This document shows positions 1 to 11,625 of a stretch of 64,000 nt of DNA, piece by piece (positions within the stretch are counted from its first letter, which is position 1; each line of letters opens with the position of its first letter). The position numbers were made by a program, and so were the translations under genes. The DNA comes from Colius striatus (lineage: Eukaryota > Chordata > Aves > Coliiformes > Coliidae): assembly GCF_028858725.1 (NCBI RefSeq), contig NC_084760.1, positions 64,981,867 through 65,045,866 of the forward strand. The letters run 5' to 3'. The notes beneath the pieces are model-generated. The model did not search any database and was not told the origin of the DNA. It saw only the letters and a list, made by a program, of their open reading frames with translations.

Positions 1-3000
1 TTGGAACATGAAGCTTGGTGTGAGTTGACAGTCACATTGATAAAGAAAGGCATGACTGAGAAACCATGAAGGTTTCTGAGGTGACTGGAGCAGCAGAGAT
101 GCAGCATGGCTGTGTTAGGATGTGCTGAGGTTCTGTATGTAGGGAGAGGGACCTGAATGCTTTTGGAAGTGAGCACTGGGGACAGAAGTTCAATAGAGAA
201 CAGAGGAATCAGTGATTGGAGAATACCAAATCAAAGTAGAAGAGATGAATTAGAACCATGAGTTAAAAGAGAAAAGGGTAAGGAAATGTGCAGCTCACAG
301 GTCATCAACTTGAAGGCTGAAATCATACAAGTGGGAAAAGCTGGGAGGAGGAGAGAGAGACAGGCTTTGAAATCAAGAGTGGAAGGCTGATGGAGAGGTG
401 GGTGATAGATGAGACAATGCAGAGGAGGAGAAAAAAGTTGCAGCCAGAGCTTCTTAGAACAGGAAAGAGTAGGAAGAAGTAGAAGCAGCATAAATAGACC
501 AGAAAAAGATTAGCGTCCCCTGTACCTGACCCAGAAGGAGGATGGGAGAGCAGAAGTGATTTCAGCGAGAGAAGGCTGCACGGATACTCAGCCTGTTAGG
601 TCTGATATAGCCATTCTGGACCACTACATTCTGGCTCCCCTCCACCTCCACATCCTCAAACGTTTCAGTCAAAGCAACAGTACAACCACAGATGACAGGC
701 ATAGATAATACATTCTCACTTGTGCAGCTCCTTAAAATATAGCTCAAGAAGGCATAGCAACTATTACTGCATTTAAAATGAAATATTATTTATCAAAATA
801 GACGACTTCCAAAGATGACAACCCCTTGCAGCATATCTGTGGAGTTTCTGTCATTTTAGCTACCTGTACATAAACAGAAATTTCTGATAAGCTTTTTTCA
901 TCCTAGAGGATGCCAGCACCATGTCATCTGAGTATTTTTTGCTTATGATGTTATTTGCAGCTGCATTTTTTATGGACTTGTCTTCTGACTGCATAAGCTG
1001 CTCCATACCACTAGCACAGCCCTATGACCCATGTATTTTTCAGCACAACTGAGGTCAATAGAGTAGAATCTAGCATAAGAAACTGGAACAATAAAGGATG
1101 ATTGCTTTTATTTCTTAACTGATGACCATTTATTGAATTTTTTTGTGTGTGTTTAAAATTTATAAACAATACACATTTTTAGTGTAGGTTACCTACATCT
1201 GACTGGCTGGAGTTATGAGCTGCCCAGCATCTTAGTGGAGCTGAGAACTTAACAATTCTAATTAGATACAAAACAAGCTGTCCTATGTTTGGGGAGGAAA
1301 ACAAGAAGAAAAATCATAAGGATTTATGAAAATCTGTCTCACATCACTTCATTCAGTATTAGAAACCAAAAGTAGAACAGATTTGGTGTGGGTCATTGTG
1401 CTCCTGCCTCTGAAAGCACGGGGTTGGTCCTTGCTCTGTAACCACAAATGATTCCAAAACTTAATAGTTCTGGGTAAAGGTCTCAGATTCTGTGGAAAAG
1501 GGAGAGGGTGGTGCTAGGAAAGATCATGAAATAAAAGTGTAGAAAGTCCCAATGTTCTGTTGTTCAGTAAAGAGTAATCACAAGAGACACTGGCCTAGGA
1601 TTTGTTTCATATCAAAGATACAACTTTTCTTTCTACCTGTCACTGGAAACCTGAATGGCACAGAAGATACGGGAAAGGATTTGCTGCAGTCACAAGGAAC
1701 CAGAAAGGAACTGGCATATTAGATCAAGAGTAGTCAGGCTGTAGTTGTAGCTAGTGTCAGGTGCTTCAGAAGAAGATTTATCAGGCCAGTTTGGAATAAT
1801 AAGCCTGTAAGGGCTTGGATCTTTCGGTCCTGATGTTCCATATACCTTGCACTCTTGGAAATTAAGCATAACTGTACACATTCTTATTGCTTGTACAGTC
1901 TCCTGACTTCAGAAGCTTGTAAGAGTTGCACGATGCAGCCCAGAGAAAAGGAGTTGACTAAGTAGACTTGGAAGTAGACTTCCAAACCTGTTTGCTTCAA
2001 AACTTTTTTTAATATCTGGATGTATCATTGAAAGATAGAGCATTCCAGAGATTAATATGGTATCATGCAGAAACATGTTTCCTTTGTCAGATTTTAATAT
2101 CTTGTCTCCTTCTTCTATTATGAGGAAAAGCACTGGGAGGAATTCAGCCATTTTATGACATGCATTGTTATTCTGTGTCCTCAATCACTGCTCCTGAAGA
2201 CTTAAACAGCTAGTCATCTAGTAGTTCCTGTTTCCAGAACACATAGTACTGATTGTTGTTTGACTGCACATTTTGCTGAGAGACTCAACTTGGGCAGGAA
2301 ATGGGTGGAAACTCTCTGAGTTTAGACCACAAAGTGCTGCCAAGCTCCAGCACCTGCGCACAGGTATTCAAACTCCTGTGCCTCACAGCAGTCATCATGA
2401 AGGAGCACCCATTTTCTGCAACATGGGTCCCATTGCCAAACCTTTTGGATGTTGTGATTATCTACCATGACATCCACCTGTTGAGCGTGCTTGTAGCATG
2501 ACTGCATTTCACACATGATGTAATAGATGCATTGCTCAAAACAAAAGGTAGAGCGCACGTAAACCACAAGGTTCCCACAATTGTATGTAGTTACTTTTCC
2601 TCATTAACAAGAGATCTATAGCCAAAAAATAAATGTACATGTGTTTTCTCTGCATAGCTTTCATTTTTTCTTGATTACTTTGTTAGGAGAGATACACAGC
2701 ATCTACTGTATGTTGAAAGTGAAAAACATAGTTTTGATGGATTTTTTAAAAAGAAACAAAATTGTGTGTTTTGAAATAGCTTATTCTGATTTCTAGACCA
2801 GCTGGTTGGAAATTTTAAACACCACTTTTTTTTAACAGACATTTTAATTCTAATACAATGTTTGAATATTTCCATTCTTTCTTTTCTCACGAGTTAGTAA
2901 GAAAAGAAGTTAGTAAGAAAATTAGTATGATTAGCATGTTAGTAAGAAAATGAGTATGTATTACTGTCCTTGCTGTAGAATAGATGACCTTCTTAGAACA

Positions 3001-3424
3001 TAGAACATTGTTTTTAGCATATTGCAGTGTAAGTGTGCCTGATGAGTCTTGCTATCAATGACTGACAGTTCCTTTAAGAAAAGGAACTTATTTTCCATCT
3101 GCAAGTTGTAGAGTGCATTTGTGTTTTCTAGGAGCAGAAAAAATGCCATGTGCAAGCTTTTAACTGCATTGCACATCTTTATTGAAGCATGCTATTTATG
3201 TCAAATATGTATAACTGGACTTGATATTTATAATCTTTATCTCCTTAATAATAAATTAATTTTTGTAAACAACAGGGGGAGAATATGAGAGATCCTTGAG
3301 ACAAGGAAATATTTAGACTTTTTATGAAGTATCCCTGTATGTTAACAAGGCTGGAAAGTGGAATGGTTACTTCTGTAGTTTTATGTCGAAGGGGGCATGC
3401 CAAACCTGAAATCCTGCCGTTGGA
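1..3424. other. AIG1 intronic sequence, no exon seen
   Basis: Inside the AIG1 transcription unit, upstream of the 6539 exon. The first 500 bases are purine-rich on the plus strand. I looked for the preceding AIG1 exon (the part reading ...YILW) and did not find it. At 2893-2950 there are three spaced copies of GTTAGTAAGAAAA. The short ORFs present match no family I recognise. Confidence 0.6.
2893..2950 (+). repeat. short imperfect tandem repeat, GTTAGTAAGAAAA x3
   Basis: The 13-mer occurs exactly at 2893-2905, 2909-2921 and 2938-2950, with degenerate half copies (ATTAGTATG, TTAGCAT) between the second and third. A local slippage or duplication product within AIG1 intronic DNA. Confidence 0.7.
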
Positions 3425-3692
3425 AAGCATCAGGAGGTTGGGACAAGGGGTAATGGAAAGAAGCTGGAACACAAAAAGTTCCATTTAAACGTAAGAAAAA
3501 CCTATTTTACTGTTCAGGTGATGTAGCCCTGGCACAGGCTGCCCAGGGACATAGTCTCCTTCTTTGGAGGTTTTCAAAACCTGCCTGGACGCATTCCTGT
3601 GTGACCTGATCTAGGTGGACCTGCTTTAGCAGGGGGGTTGGACTAGATGATCTCTAAAGGTCCTTTCCAAACCCCTACCATTCTGTGATTCT
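3425..3692 (+). mobile_element. CR1 LINE 3' fragment
   Basis: Carries the CR1 3' end in sense orientation: a segment like GACAAGGGGTAATGG, CTGGAACACAAAAAGTTCCA, then CAGGCTGCCCAGGGACAT, CCTGCCTGGACGCATTCCTG, GGTTGGACTAGATGATCTC and the terminal ATTCTGTGATTCT repeat at 3680-3692. It is 5' truncated, as almost all CR1 copies are, with a small internal deletion near 3440 and many substitutions. Intronic, same strand as AIG1. Confidence 0.9.
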
Positions 3693-6538
3693 AACAAAGG
3701 GCTAATTGAGCTTGATGACCTGTAACACATTCATCTTTGAAAACACATGATTATGTCTACACAGGCTGCCACAGAAACAAAACACAGGGAGATTCAAATT
3801 AATTTTATTGTCTCAAAAGTATCCAGTCCACTTTAATCTTTTTCTCTTCAGTTTATTTTTATCTAAATGACCCATTTTTTTATACCTATTCAATAAGAGG
3901 GTCTTAAATTGTATCTAATTTTGCACTCCTAGGTAAATCTTAATGCATGCTTCCCTGTGCTTATCTAATAATGAGATTGGATGGGAATAATGACTGCTAG
4001 AATTGCAACATTGAAGGCATTCATTAACATTAGTAATCAGCAATCTTGTCTGGAAGCTTTATGCCTACAGTTGATCAGCCCTTTATTGTGTGGCATCGAG
4101 ATAACTTGTATTCAAGGAGTAACAAGACCACTAAGAAAGGCCATCAGGTGAGGTTTCCATGGCAGCAGTTGTCCCTTTGCTACTCTCATTTGTGGTATAG
4201 ACAATGCAAGAGTAGCCAGTGTGGCACTGCTCCATAGAGAGAATGCTCCATTCCAATGTAGCAAGCAGCATGGTACAGCTCATTTTAAGGAAGATCAGGT
4301 TTAAGGCTGACAGGTGGGTTTGTGGCCATTGTCTCCCAAGTGGTGCTCAGTACTTCATATGCTCAAAGCATGAGTTCTTACAGTGTGTCTGCACTGGAGT
4401 CAAGTGTACAACAGCTATGGTGAATGGATGAGCAGCAGCACGAAGCAAAGAATGGGTTCCAGTGCTCAGCAGCAGAGAGCGGAGTGAAGGAGCTGTACTC
4501 AAAGACTGAACTAACCAGAGATCACTGACATTTGAGAGCTCATCAGTGATTTGTTGGTTAGCTTTAGAAGATATTTTTTCTTTCCAGTATAAATGCATTC
4601 TAGTAAATGCCACTTCTGCTTGGTTTATGAGGTTGGCTACGTTAGGTGCAGTTTAGAAGGCCCCTTGAAAAGTCCCTCTGTAAAGGTGCTTTATAGTACT
4701 GGGCAGTTTCATCACACTGGATAAAATAAGTGAAAAGAAGCATTGTCTTTTTTCTTAGATTTTTTCTTGAAGCTTGTTTTTTAGAGAATGATCATAAAAC
4801 AAAAGCAAGTGAAACTGAAAAACATCAAGATAATAACAGACACTGCCTGCTAAGACAGCCTGGGAGTAGGGGACATCCCATTACCTTCTACCCAACTGAC
4901 TTATCTTTTCCTTTGATGCAAAGGAACTTGGTATCCCCTGTTACCATGGGTTACATGGGAACTCTTTGTTTTTTTTAATAGACACCTTAGTTTTGTCAGG
5001 TTAATTCTGGCAGCAAAGAATGTTATGGAAAATAAGTGTGAAGTACAGAAATCATTTTATATATGTGAACTCATTTGGAGAAAGGGATTTTAATCTGCAT
5101 TTAGATTTTACAGATTAATTTACTGACACATGTAAATTCCTACATGAAGTGTCCAACTGTTAAGGGTTTGGTTGTTATAAAGCTTTTCTAAGAAAGAAGG
5201 AAGCTATGACAACCATGTGTATTTCCAGGGTGATGGAGAATCGTTAAACAATTCTGTATGCTCTGCATGACAGTCATTTATGGTAACAGGTTTGAGTGGA
5301 CTTCTGTGTCTCTGCTCTTCAGGAGCCTCTGTCTGTTGATGTAGTAATCAAAAGTCTTCGTCAAACAGAAGCTGCATTAATAATAGTCTGTGCAGCTGCT
5401 AACTCCTCTGTAGCTGTGCTGCACTGTGAGCTTCTCTCTCAAATTGCCGGGTCAGAAAGGAAAGAGATTTACATTCTCAAAAAGAGCCCAGCCCTTCACA
5501 GGCTTCAGCCTAACTCCACTGAGCACTTTACCCAGTTAACCTCCATGATGTTTGCCTAGTTGTTTGGCAGCACTCGCTTTTCATTATCTTCCATGTACTG
5601 GAACGTATGGACTTGCTCTGCTCCCTCTGACTTCACCACTCACCATGTCAGATCTCAGTGCAAAAGTTAACCATTCAAGGGGTACAGATGTCCACTGCAG
5701 TCACACACAGCAAAGCCACATACCCAGAGTGCTTCTTCAGGCTGCACTGCAGTAGAGCTGGCAGCTGGTCTCTTGGTTTAGTGTACCAACAATCTCCACT
5801 GTTGCTGAATGATAAAAACTGCCATCATTCCTTTTCCTTTACTGTGTATTGAGTGTGGAACTAGGTAGAATTTCACTGGTGAATTTGTTTCTCCTTTTTT
5901 TTTAGTTACATGTTTATCCTACCTAGAGAAAAAAAATTATTATAGCACAAATGGTATCCAAGTAACTGAGGGAAAAGGAGAAGCAACCTAAAACATGGGT
6001 GCTGAAGAAATTATTCTTTTTAAGAGAAGTTGAACCATGTTTCTGGCAAACCCAGAACTGACACGCTTGCCAGGTGTAGCAAGGGTAGGCAGCAGAAACA
6101 CACAAACATGTATTAAGTGAAAGAAGGACGTTGCAGAAGAGAGAGCGCTGGGCTGTGTAGGAGAGCCTGGAGAACTCTGAATGCTCTTTGAATAAAGAAC
6201 CTGTTTGGAACAGAGGGTGCTGCAGTTTCCACACTACCACATGAAACAGGTGTATGGTAAATATAAATGCAGAAAGAGCTACCTGCCTACATCAGAATAT
6301 GAAAACTGGCCAACTACTCACGTTTTAAAAAAAGCACTAAGAATGGGAAATCAGTTGTCGTTTCATCATACATGATACATGTTCAGGATGGGTGCATCCG
6401 GGTGCTCCAGTTCAGTTTCTATTTGCAGTCCTTTCAAATAATTGCATGTCAGGTTACAGTAGCTAAGCCTATAGCCCAAGCTGCTTTCAAAAAACAGGCC
6501 CATAAGAGTCAGTACTTGTTATTTTTGTTTTGTTTCAG
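3693..6538. other. AIG1 intronic sequence, no exon seen
   Basis: Lies between the CR1 fragment and the 6539 exon. No coding exon, RNA gene or recognised repeat is visible. Several 60-105 codon ORFs occur but look like chance. Confidence 0.6.
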
Positions 6539-6702
6539 GGTGTGCTGGATTCACCATGTTACAGGAGTGTGGGTGTACCCTCTGCTTGAGCACCTCAGCC
6601 CAGGTGTCAAAATAATCTTTTTTGCAGCTGTTACCATAATAATTAACATATTCTACTTGATGGGAGAGATCCTGAACAACTACATCTGGGATACCCAAAA
6701 AT
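6539..6702 (+). CDS. AIG1: AIG1 penultimate coding exon
   Basis: This 164-nt exon follows a T-rich tract ending TTTCAG and is followed by GTGAGT. It enters with one base of a split codon, encodes 54 full codons and leaves with one base. The peptide contains [18 protein letters not shown], then a hydrophobic segment (about [21 protein letters not shown]), then NNYIWDTQK, which is the hallmark end of AIG1. If the intron were retained the frame would add ten residues and stop at 6732-6734. The ORF runs open upstream into the intron, but the acceptor and homology set the exon start. Confidence 0.92.
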
Positions 6703-9700
6703 GTGAGTATTATTTTAGCAATACTAACCCATGAAATACAGCACTGGGACTTGAGTATGATCCCCTGAAAATCAAGGAGCTTCTAAGCTGGCTAAAACAA
6801 AGGAGAATTACAAGCTCCACTGAAATGTCTTGCTTGCTTGCTCTTAAAAGCAGCCAGATGAACAGAATGGCTGCTGCAGAGCATGATGAGCTATGAATAT
6901 GTATCCTTTTTTATAACTTTGCTAATTTAAGAGCTGTTGTCAATTACCTGAGAAGTTTACAACCCACTTATTAGCTGATGAACCCATTAAGTGCAGCTAG
7001 AATTGCATATCATTCTGTGTGAATGCTGTCAATGATAATCTTAGACTTAGAAACAAAAATATTTTATTTTAGTATTTTCAGGTAAAAGGTGTTTTCTGCT
7101 CAAGGGAAATGAAAATATGACAGTAAAATCATAGGAATGGAAGATCACCTTAGTGCAGGGTAAACGTAACTGTACAGACTCTGTATCATCTACCCTGGTA
7201 GGACACCCATTGCTGAGTAGAGCAAAAATGAAAATAAGATAAACACGAGATTAGAAATATGTTCCTCTAAATCTATGAAAGATGTTTTTCGTTTATCAAA
7301 TTGCCTGAAATAAGTGAACAACGTTAATAATCACCACAGTGGCAAATCACAACTGGAGTGAAATTCATCCCCTATGGGAATTCTGCCATTACATTCATTG
7401 GGCCCATAACATGTTCAGACCACGTGAACAGCCCGTATCCCCTTTTGGGAAACTTAGTGTGCACTGGTTAATACACTATAAATTCATGTGGTAGTTTATT
7501 GCACACACAAATCTCTTTTAACAAGTCCTTCAGTACTAGGTGTAAGCTAATGCCAGGAGCTCAAAGCAGTTTTACTTGCTGTTTGCTGGTATTAGCACCC
7601 GAGTAGAAAGTGTCTTTTTTATTTTTCTCTAGAACCAGTGATCATTGGTCACAGTGTTCAAGTCTGGTTTTTGACCTCTATTTGATGTCACATTCACATC
7701 TCATTTTACTTACTTAAGTTAGTTCAGGAAAGAATTACTAAAAAAGGCATCCGCAGGGAATAATTTCACTTGACCTGAGTCCTGTATGAAGAGAAGAATA
7801 ATGTGGTGAAGAATCAAATCTTCTTACCAAGTCTATGGAGAAGTAAATGGTGGAAAATCTTCCTCACTGTTCTGCAGTATACATAACAAAATCCCTGGCT
7901 TATATTGCCTTCCACCCTACAGGAGCTAACATCAGCCACATCACTCTTCCAGCCTCTTCTGAGATTCACTATGGCTTTATTATCCTCTCCATCATTTCCT
8001 TGATTTGGTTAAAGAATATTGATCCAAGTCTTTTGTGGGTCAAGCACTTGCAAACCAGAAAATGCCGTGAGTTACCTGCTGGTTTGCTCTGCTAGAAACA
8101 CTTTGCATAAACGTAACCTGAAGCATTACGGCAGACACACCACAAAGAGCAGAAATGTAAAATAAGGCTTGGGAAAATATTATTTGAAAACTATACATTT
8201 AAAATGGGCTTTTGAGTGGTAAGCTTGTGTGGTGGTTTAGCCCTGGCTGGATGCCAAGTGCCCACCAAGTCATAAAATCACTCCCCCTCCTAAACTGGAC
8301 AGGGGAGAGAGAAATACGATGAGCAGTTTGTGAGTCAAGATATGGGCAGGGAGATCACTCAGCAATTAGTGGCACGGGCAAAAAGACTCAACTTGGGGAG
8401 GAAAGGGTTTGATTTATTAAAGAACAAGCAAAACAGAGTAGGGAAATGAGAAATAAAACCGAATCTTAAAACACCTCTCCAAACCCCTCCTTCTTTCTAA
8501 TGCCCACCCCCCAAGTGGTGCAGGGGATGGGGGTTATGGTCAGTTCATTACAAATGGACTTTGCCACTGCTTCTTCTCAGGGAGAGGCCTCATCACACTT
8601 CCCACTGCAACACTGTGGGGTCCCTCCCACGGGAGACAGTCCCTCACGAACTTCTCCAATGTGAGTCGCTCCCATGGGAGATAGTCCTTCACAAACTGCT
8701 CTGGCATGGGGCCTCCCATGGGGCAGCTCCTCACACCCTGCCCCATCGTGGATCATCCATGGGGAGAATAGTCCTTCAGGTTCCAACTGCTTCACTGTGA
8801 GTCCCTTACAGGATCACAAGTCCTCACAGCAAACCTACTCTCTGGCATGGGCTCCTTTCTGCACAGATTCCCAGGTCGTGCCAGGAGCTTGTTCCAACAT
8901 GGGCTTCCCATGGAGTCACAGCCTCCTTCAGGCATCACTCGTTCTGGCATGGGGTCCTCCATGGGCTGCAAGTGGATCTCTGCTCTCCAGTGGCCTCCAT
9001 GGACTGCAGGGGCACAGCTGCCTCACCATGGTCTTCATCACAGGTCACAGGGGAATCTCTCTTCCAGTGCTTGGGCACCTTCTCCCCTTCCTTTTCCACT
9101 GACTTTGGTGTCTGCAGAGACGTTGTTCCCACATTCTCACTCCCTTCTGCTGCTGCTGCAGTTTTGCAGTTGCACAGCAACTTCTTCTTCTCAAACACAT
9201 TATTCACAGAGGCATTACCTCAGTCTCTAATTGGCCAGGCCTTGGTCAGCTGTGGGGTCCATCTTAGGATTGACTGGCATTAGTCCTGTCAGCTACAGGG
9301 GAAGCTTCTGGCAGATCTTTGTTTAGAGAAGCCACCCCTGTAGCCTCCCCTGCTACCAAAAACCTGGCCTGGACAAAACCACTACAGCTTGCAAATCAAA
9401 GCAGTCTCAGAAAAGATTACTGGTGTGAGAGGGGTTGTTTTGATTTGGACTTTATTCCTTTTCCTCTGGAGATTGATTAAATAAAGCCTCACTACTGACA
9501 AAATGATTTGCAGTTAGTTTTTCCAAATTAAACCACAAACATGGTAGACAAGGAAAAATTTGCCCTTTGTACAGGCTAGTATCTGTCCACAGTTTTGAGG
9601 GTATCTGCATTCCTGCCAAACTATTTGATGCATCTGCAGCAGAGTGCTTCAGAAGAAAGGAAGGAAAGACGCTCATTTTAAAAGGCAAATAAAACAGCTC

Positions 9701-10990
9701 ATTTTAAACTATTGGAAAAATTCCTTCCAGCAGAAAGTAGAAGGCTCAAGATTGGCTCTGGAACAGACGTGTAAACCCACTGTAATCTTTTGGACCTGGC
9801 CTCTTGTTTTAGTTGTTCAGCCTTCAGCTGTGGCTCTTCCATTACATTGGTTTGCCAGCAACACCCAGGACTGTTGTACTTGAGCTGCTGGCAGTGTGCA
9901 GATCCATTTGTTTCAGCAAGGCAGCTCTGCAGTTGTGTTTTCTAACTGCAAATGGGCCTTATTGTTTTCCATACTGGAATAACTAACTCTGTTTTTGAAT
10001 TGCCTTTCAGTGTACCTGCCATCTATGCATATATTGTGCTAGCAGGTGATCTGACTTGTGACTGGATTTTCCTCTCAACGTTCTTAAAATTGCTTCTCTT
10101 TTGCCTTCAGTCCTCAGAAGTCTTTCTTTTCCAGCATGCAGTAGGCCTGAAAACCTCCAAAAGAAATATTTTTATTTGAGATGTCTGGCAGAGGGGGCTT
10201 AGTCAGAAGAACAATACTTTTGTCAGATACCAATAGTAATGCATTGTTCAGGAGTGGGCATACGGAATAGCTGAATATCTTCATTGCCAGAAAAAACACA
10301 GTCTCCTGCACAGCCCAGACTTTGCTCAGCGTAGAAAAGAGACAAGTCCTGCAGCAAGGATAAGTTCTTTAAGGAGCCCTACAGTCAACTCAGCCTTCCT
10401 GATATTACTGAAAGACGTGGCCATTACAAGAAGAGAGAGGCACCCTATCAACAGTAATTGATTCTTCATTCTTGTACGCTCGAAAAAGGGAGATGTACTT
10501 GCAAATATTTAAAAATCCAATGTTGAAATGGGGGAGGGGGTTATTGAATTCTGAAATACAATTTTTAGAACTTGCTTTCATATAAAGTCAGCTGCTTAGC
10601 TTTAGCTATAATATCTACTTTATTTGCTTGTAAGTAAGCAGAGGAGGTGAGGGAACTAACTGTTCCCAGACCCCTGCAGCTGTCAAAGGCTGAACATGCA
10701 GCAGGGGGCTGGGCTGATTTGAAAAGGGTCTGGAGGGAGGAAGGATTGTGGAGTTCATTACTGGACAACCACTGCCATCAGGTGTGCAGACGTTCTTTTC
10801 ATTCACAGCAGGTGAGGTAACACAGGTGAGACGTATTTGAACAAGTAGGGGAGAAACAACAGCAATAAAAGGAAAAGAAGGATTAATGCACTAGAACTCT
10901 TCATTTTTATTCATTGAGAGATATTTAAAAGCTGTTCTCTATACGTTTTCAGGTATTGAAGAAGGAAAAGAAAAACCGAAATCGGACTGA
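6539..10990 (+). CDS. AIG1: AIG1, 3' part (two coding exons; 5' exons upstream of window)
   Basis: Androgen-induced gene 1 belongs to the FAR-17a/AIG1 membrane family. AIG1 and its paralogue ADTRP are known threonine-dependent hydrolases of fatty-acid esters of hydroxy fatty acids. Only the C-terminal part lies here: exon 6539-6702 and last exon 10953-10990, joined in phase (lone T + GT gives Cys). The join reads ...[18 protein letters not shown]-stop and matches the vertebrate AIG1 C-terminus. The catalytic Thr and His are encoded by exons before this window. The intron between the two exons (6703-10952) has GTGAGT and TTTTCAG ends and contains a solo LTR. Identity is from recalled family sequence, with no search run. 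Confidence 0.9.
6703..8227. other. AIG1 last intron, 5' part
   Basis: Begins with the donor GTGAGTATT. I see no repeats, exons or structured elements up to the LTR that starts at 8228. Confidence 0.65.
8228..9386 (-). mobile_element. solo LTR of an avian ERVL-type endogenous retrovirus
   Basis: A 1159-bp LTR with TG...CA termini, flanked by a perfect 5-bp target duplication GCTTG (8223-8227 and 9387-9391). No internal retroviral region is attached, so it is a solo LTR left by recombination. The sense strand is minus: an AATAAA lies on the minus strand at 8413-8418, and the 5' end reads TGTAGTGGTTTTG. The family (plus-strand start TGTGGTGGTTTAGCCC) is recalled as widespread in Neoaves. A 5-bp duplication fits class III (ERVL). 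The middle carries about ten imperfect 40-52 bp tandem units. Lies antisense in the last AIG1 intron. Confidence 0.88.
8613..9075 (-). repeat. tandem repeat array inside the LTR
   Basis: About ten degenerate units of roughly 40-52 bp, recognisable on the plus strand by recurring CCCATGGG-like and TCCTTCA...CTGCTC(T)GGCATGGG blocks (near 8613, 8659, 8705, 8747, 8797, 8848, 8900, 8950, 8990 and 9029). On the minus strand the best-kept units translate as repeats of the type [11 protein letters not shown] and [11 protein letters not shown]. Frames are broken between units in this copy. Confidence 0.75.
9387..10952. other. AIG1 last intron, 3' part
   Basis: Between the LTR and the last coding exon. 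No recognised element. The open frames at 9644-9883 and 9952-10179 have no homology I recognise and I do not call them genes. Confidence 0.6.
10953..10990 (+). CDS. AIG1: AIG1 last coding exon with stop
   Basis: A short terminal coding exon after CGTTTTCAG. It completes a split codon (T|GT, Cys) and reads [11 protein letters not shown] followed by TGA at 10988-10990. The mammalian protein has a very similar charged tail (SMEEEKEKPKLE), so the assignment is firm despite the size. The final five residues KPKSD fit the KxKxx pattern of cytosolic dilysine ER-retrieval signals, consistent with a multipass ER membrane protein. The retrieval role is inferred. Confidence 0.88.
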
Positions 10991-11625
10991 ACAATAACAT
11001 GGAGGATTTTTTATGACTCCGTGGAAGATTTCTCATCTCCAACAAAAGTTGGCATGGAGAGGAATCTTTTGGAAGGGAGGAAGTTTAGCAGCCCTTCTGC
11101 TCAATTCAAGGATATTTTGAGGTTTTATATGGAGGGAAAAAGGTTTTAGCTAAGAATGATAATATTGTTTCCACTTCCATTCCTGTTTCGCCATGGTGCA
11201 TGTGGCATACACATATAAGATGTATATTTATCTCCACAGCATTCCCAACATGCATTTCTTGCATCAAGTAAGTCATTAAATCATTAAGACATTAAACCTT
11301 TTCACTTCCACCAAGAAGAACGAATCCATCCTTTGTATTATTTGAGAAAAGCTTAACCAGGTAGGTCTAATATGGGGAAACAAACCAATCTTACTTATTT
11401 CAAAGTATGGTATAAAAATACAGTAGAAGTTAATTGCATGAATGTATCTGAAGAAGAATTCAATCTGACTGAAATATTAATGTAACACTATGTAACAGCT
11501 GCCTTAAATTGTTGATGTTAATAATTTTTTAAGTCCAGTAAAATCTTATTGTGGTGTTAGACTATCTGAATATGATGCAACTTTTCATAGATAGGCCTAA
11601 ATAAACATGGAGTTATCCCTATGTT
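10991..11625 (+). other. AIG1: AIG1 3' UTR (probable)
   Basis: Sequence after the AIG1 stop codon. It has no repeats and no long ORF. The end is placed about 20 bases after the first AATAAA on this strand. Alternative ATTAAA hexamers occur near 11276 and 11292, so shorter 3' ends are possible. Confidence 0.5.
11600..11605 (+). terminator. candidate AIG1 poly(A) signal AATAAA
   Basis: First AATAAA downstream of the AIG1 stop, about 610 bases away, followed by T- and GT-rich sequence (TTTCTGTTTCTTC, TTTGTGTGAT) suitable as a downstream element. Use in vivo is not shown. Confidence 0.5.

Noticed and set aside
5296-5559. 87-codon plus-strand ORF as a possible upstream AIG1 exon
   Set aside because: Its sequence does not match the AIG1 region preceding VCWIHHVTG, and it lacks supporting splice sites.
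8540-9283. Cluster of overlapping ORFs (up to 142 codons) on both strands
   Set aside because: All lie in the solo LTR and reflect its tandem repeat array. No intact viral gene is present.
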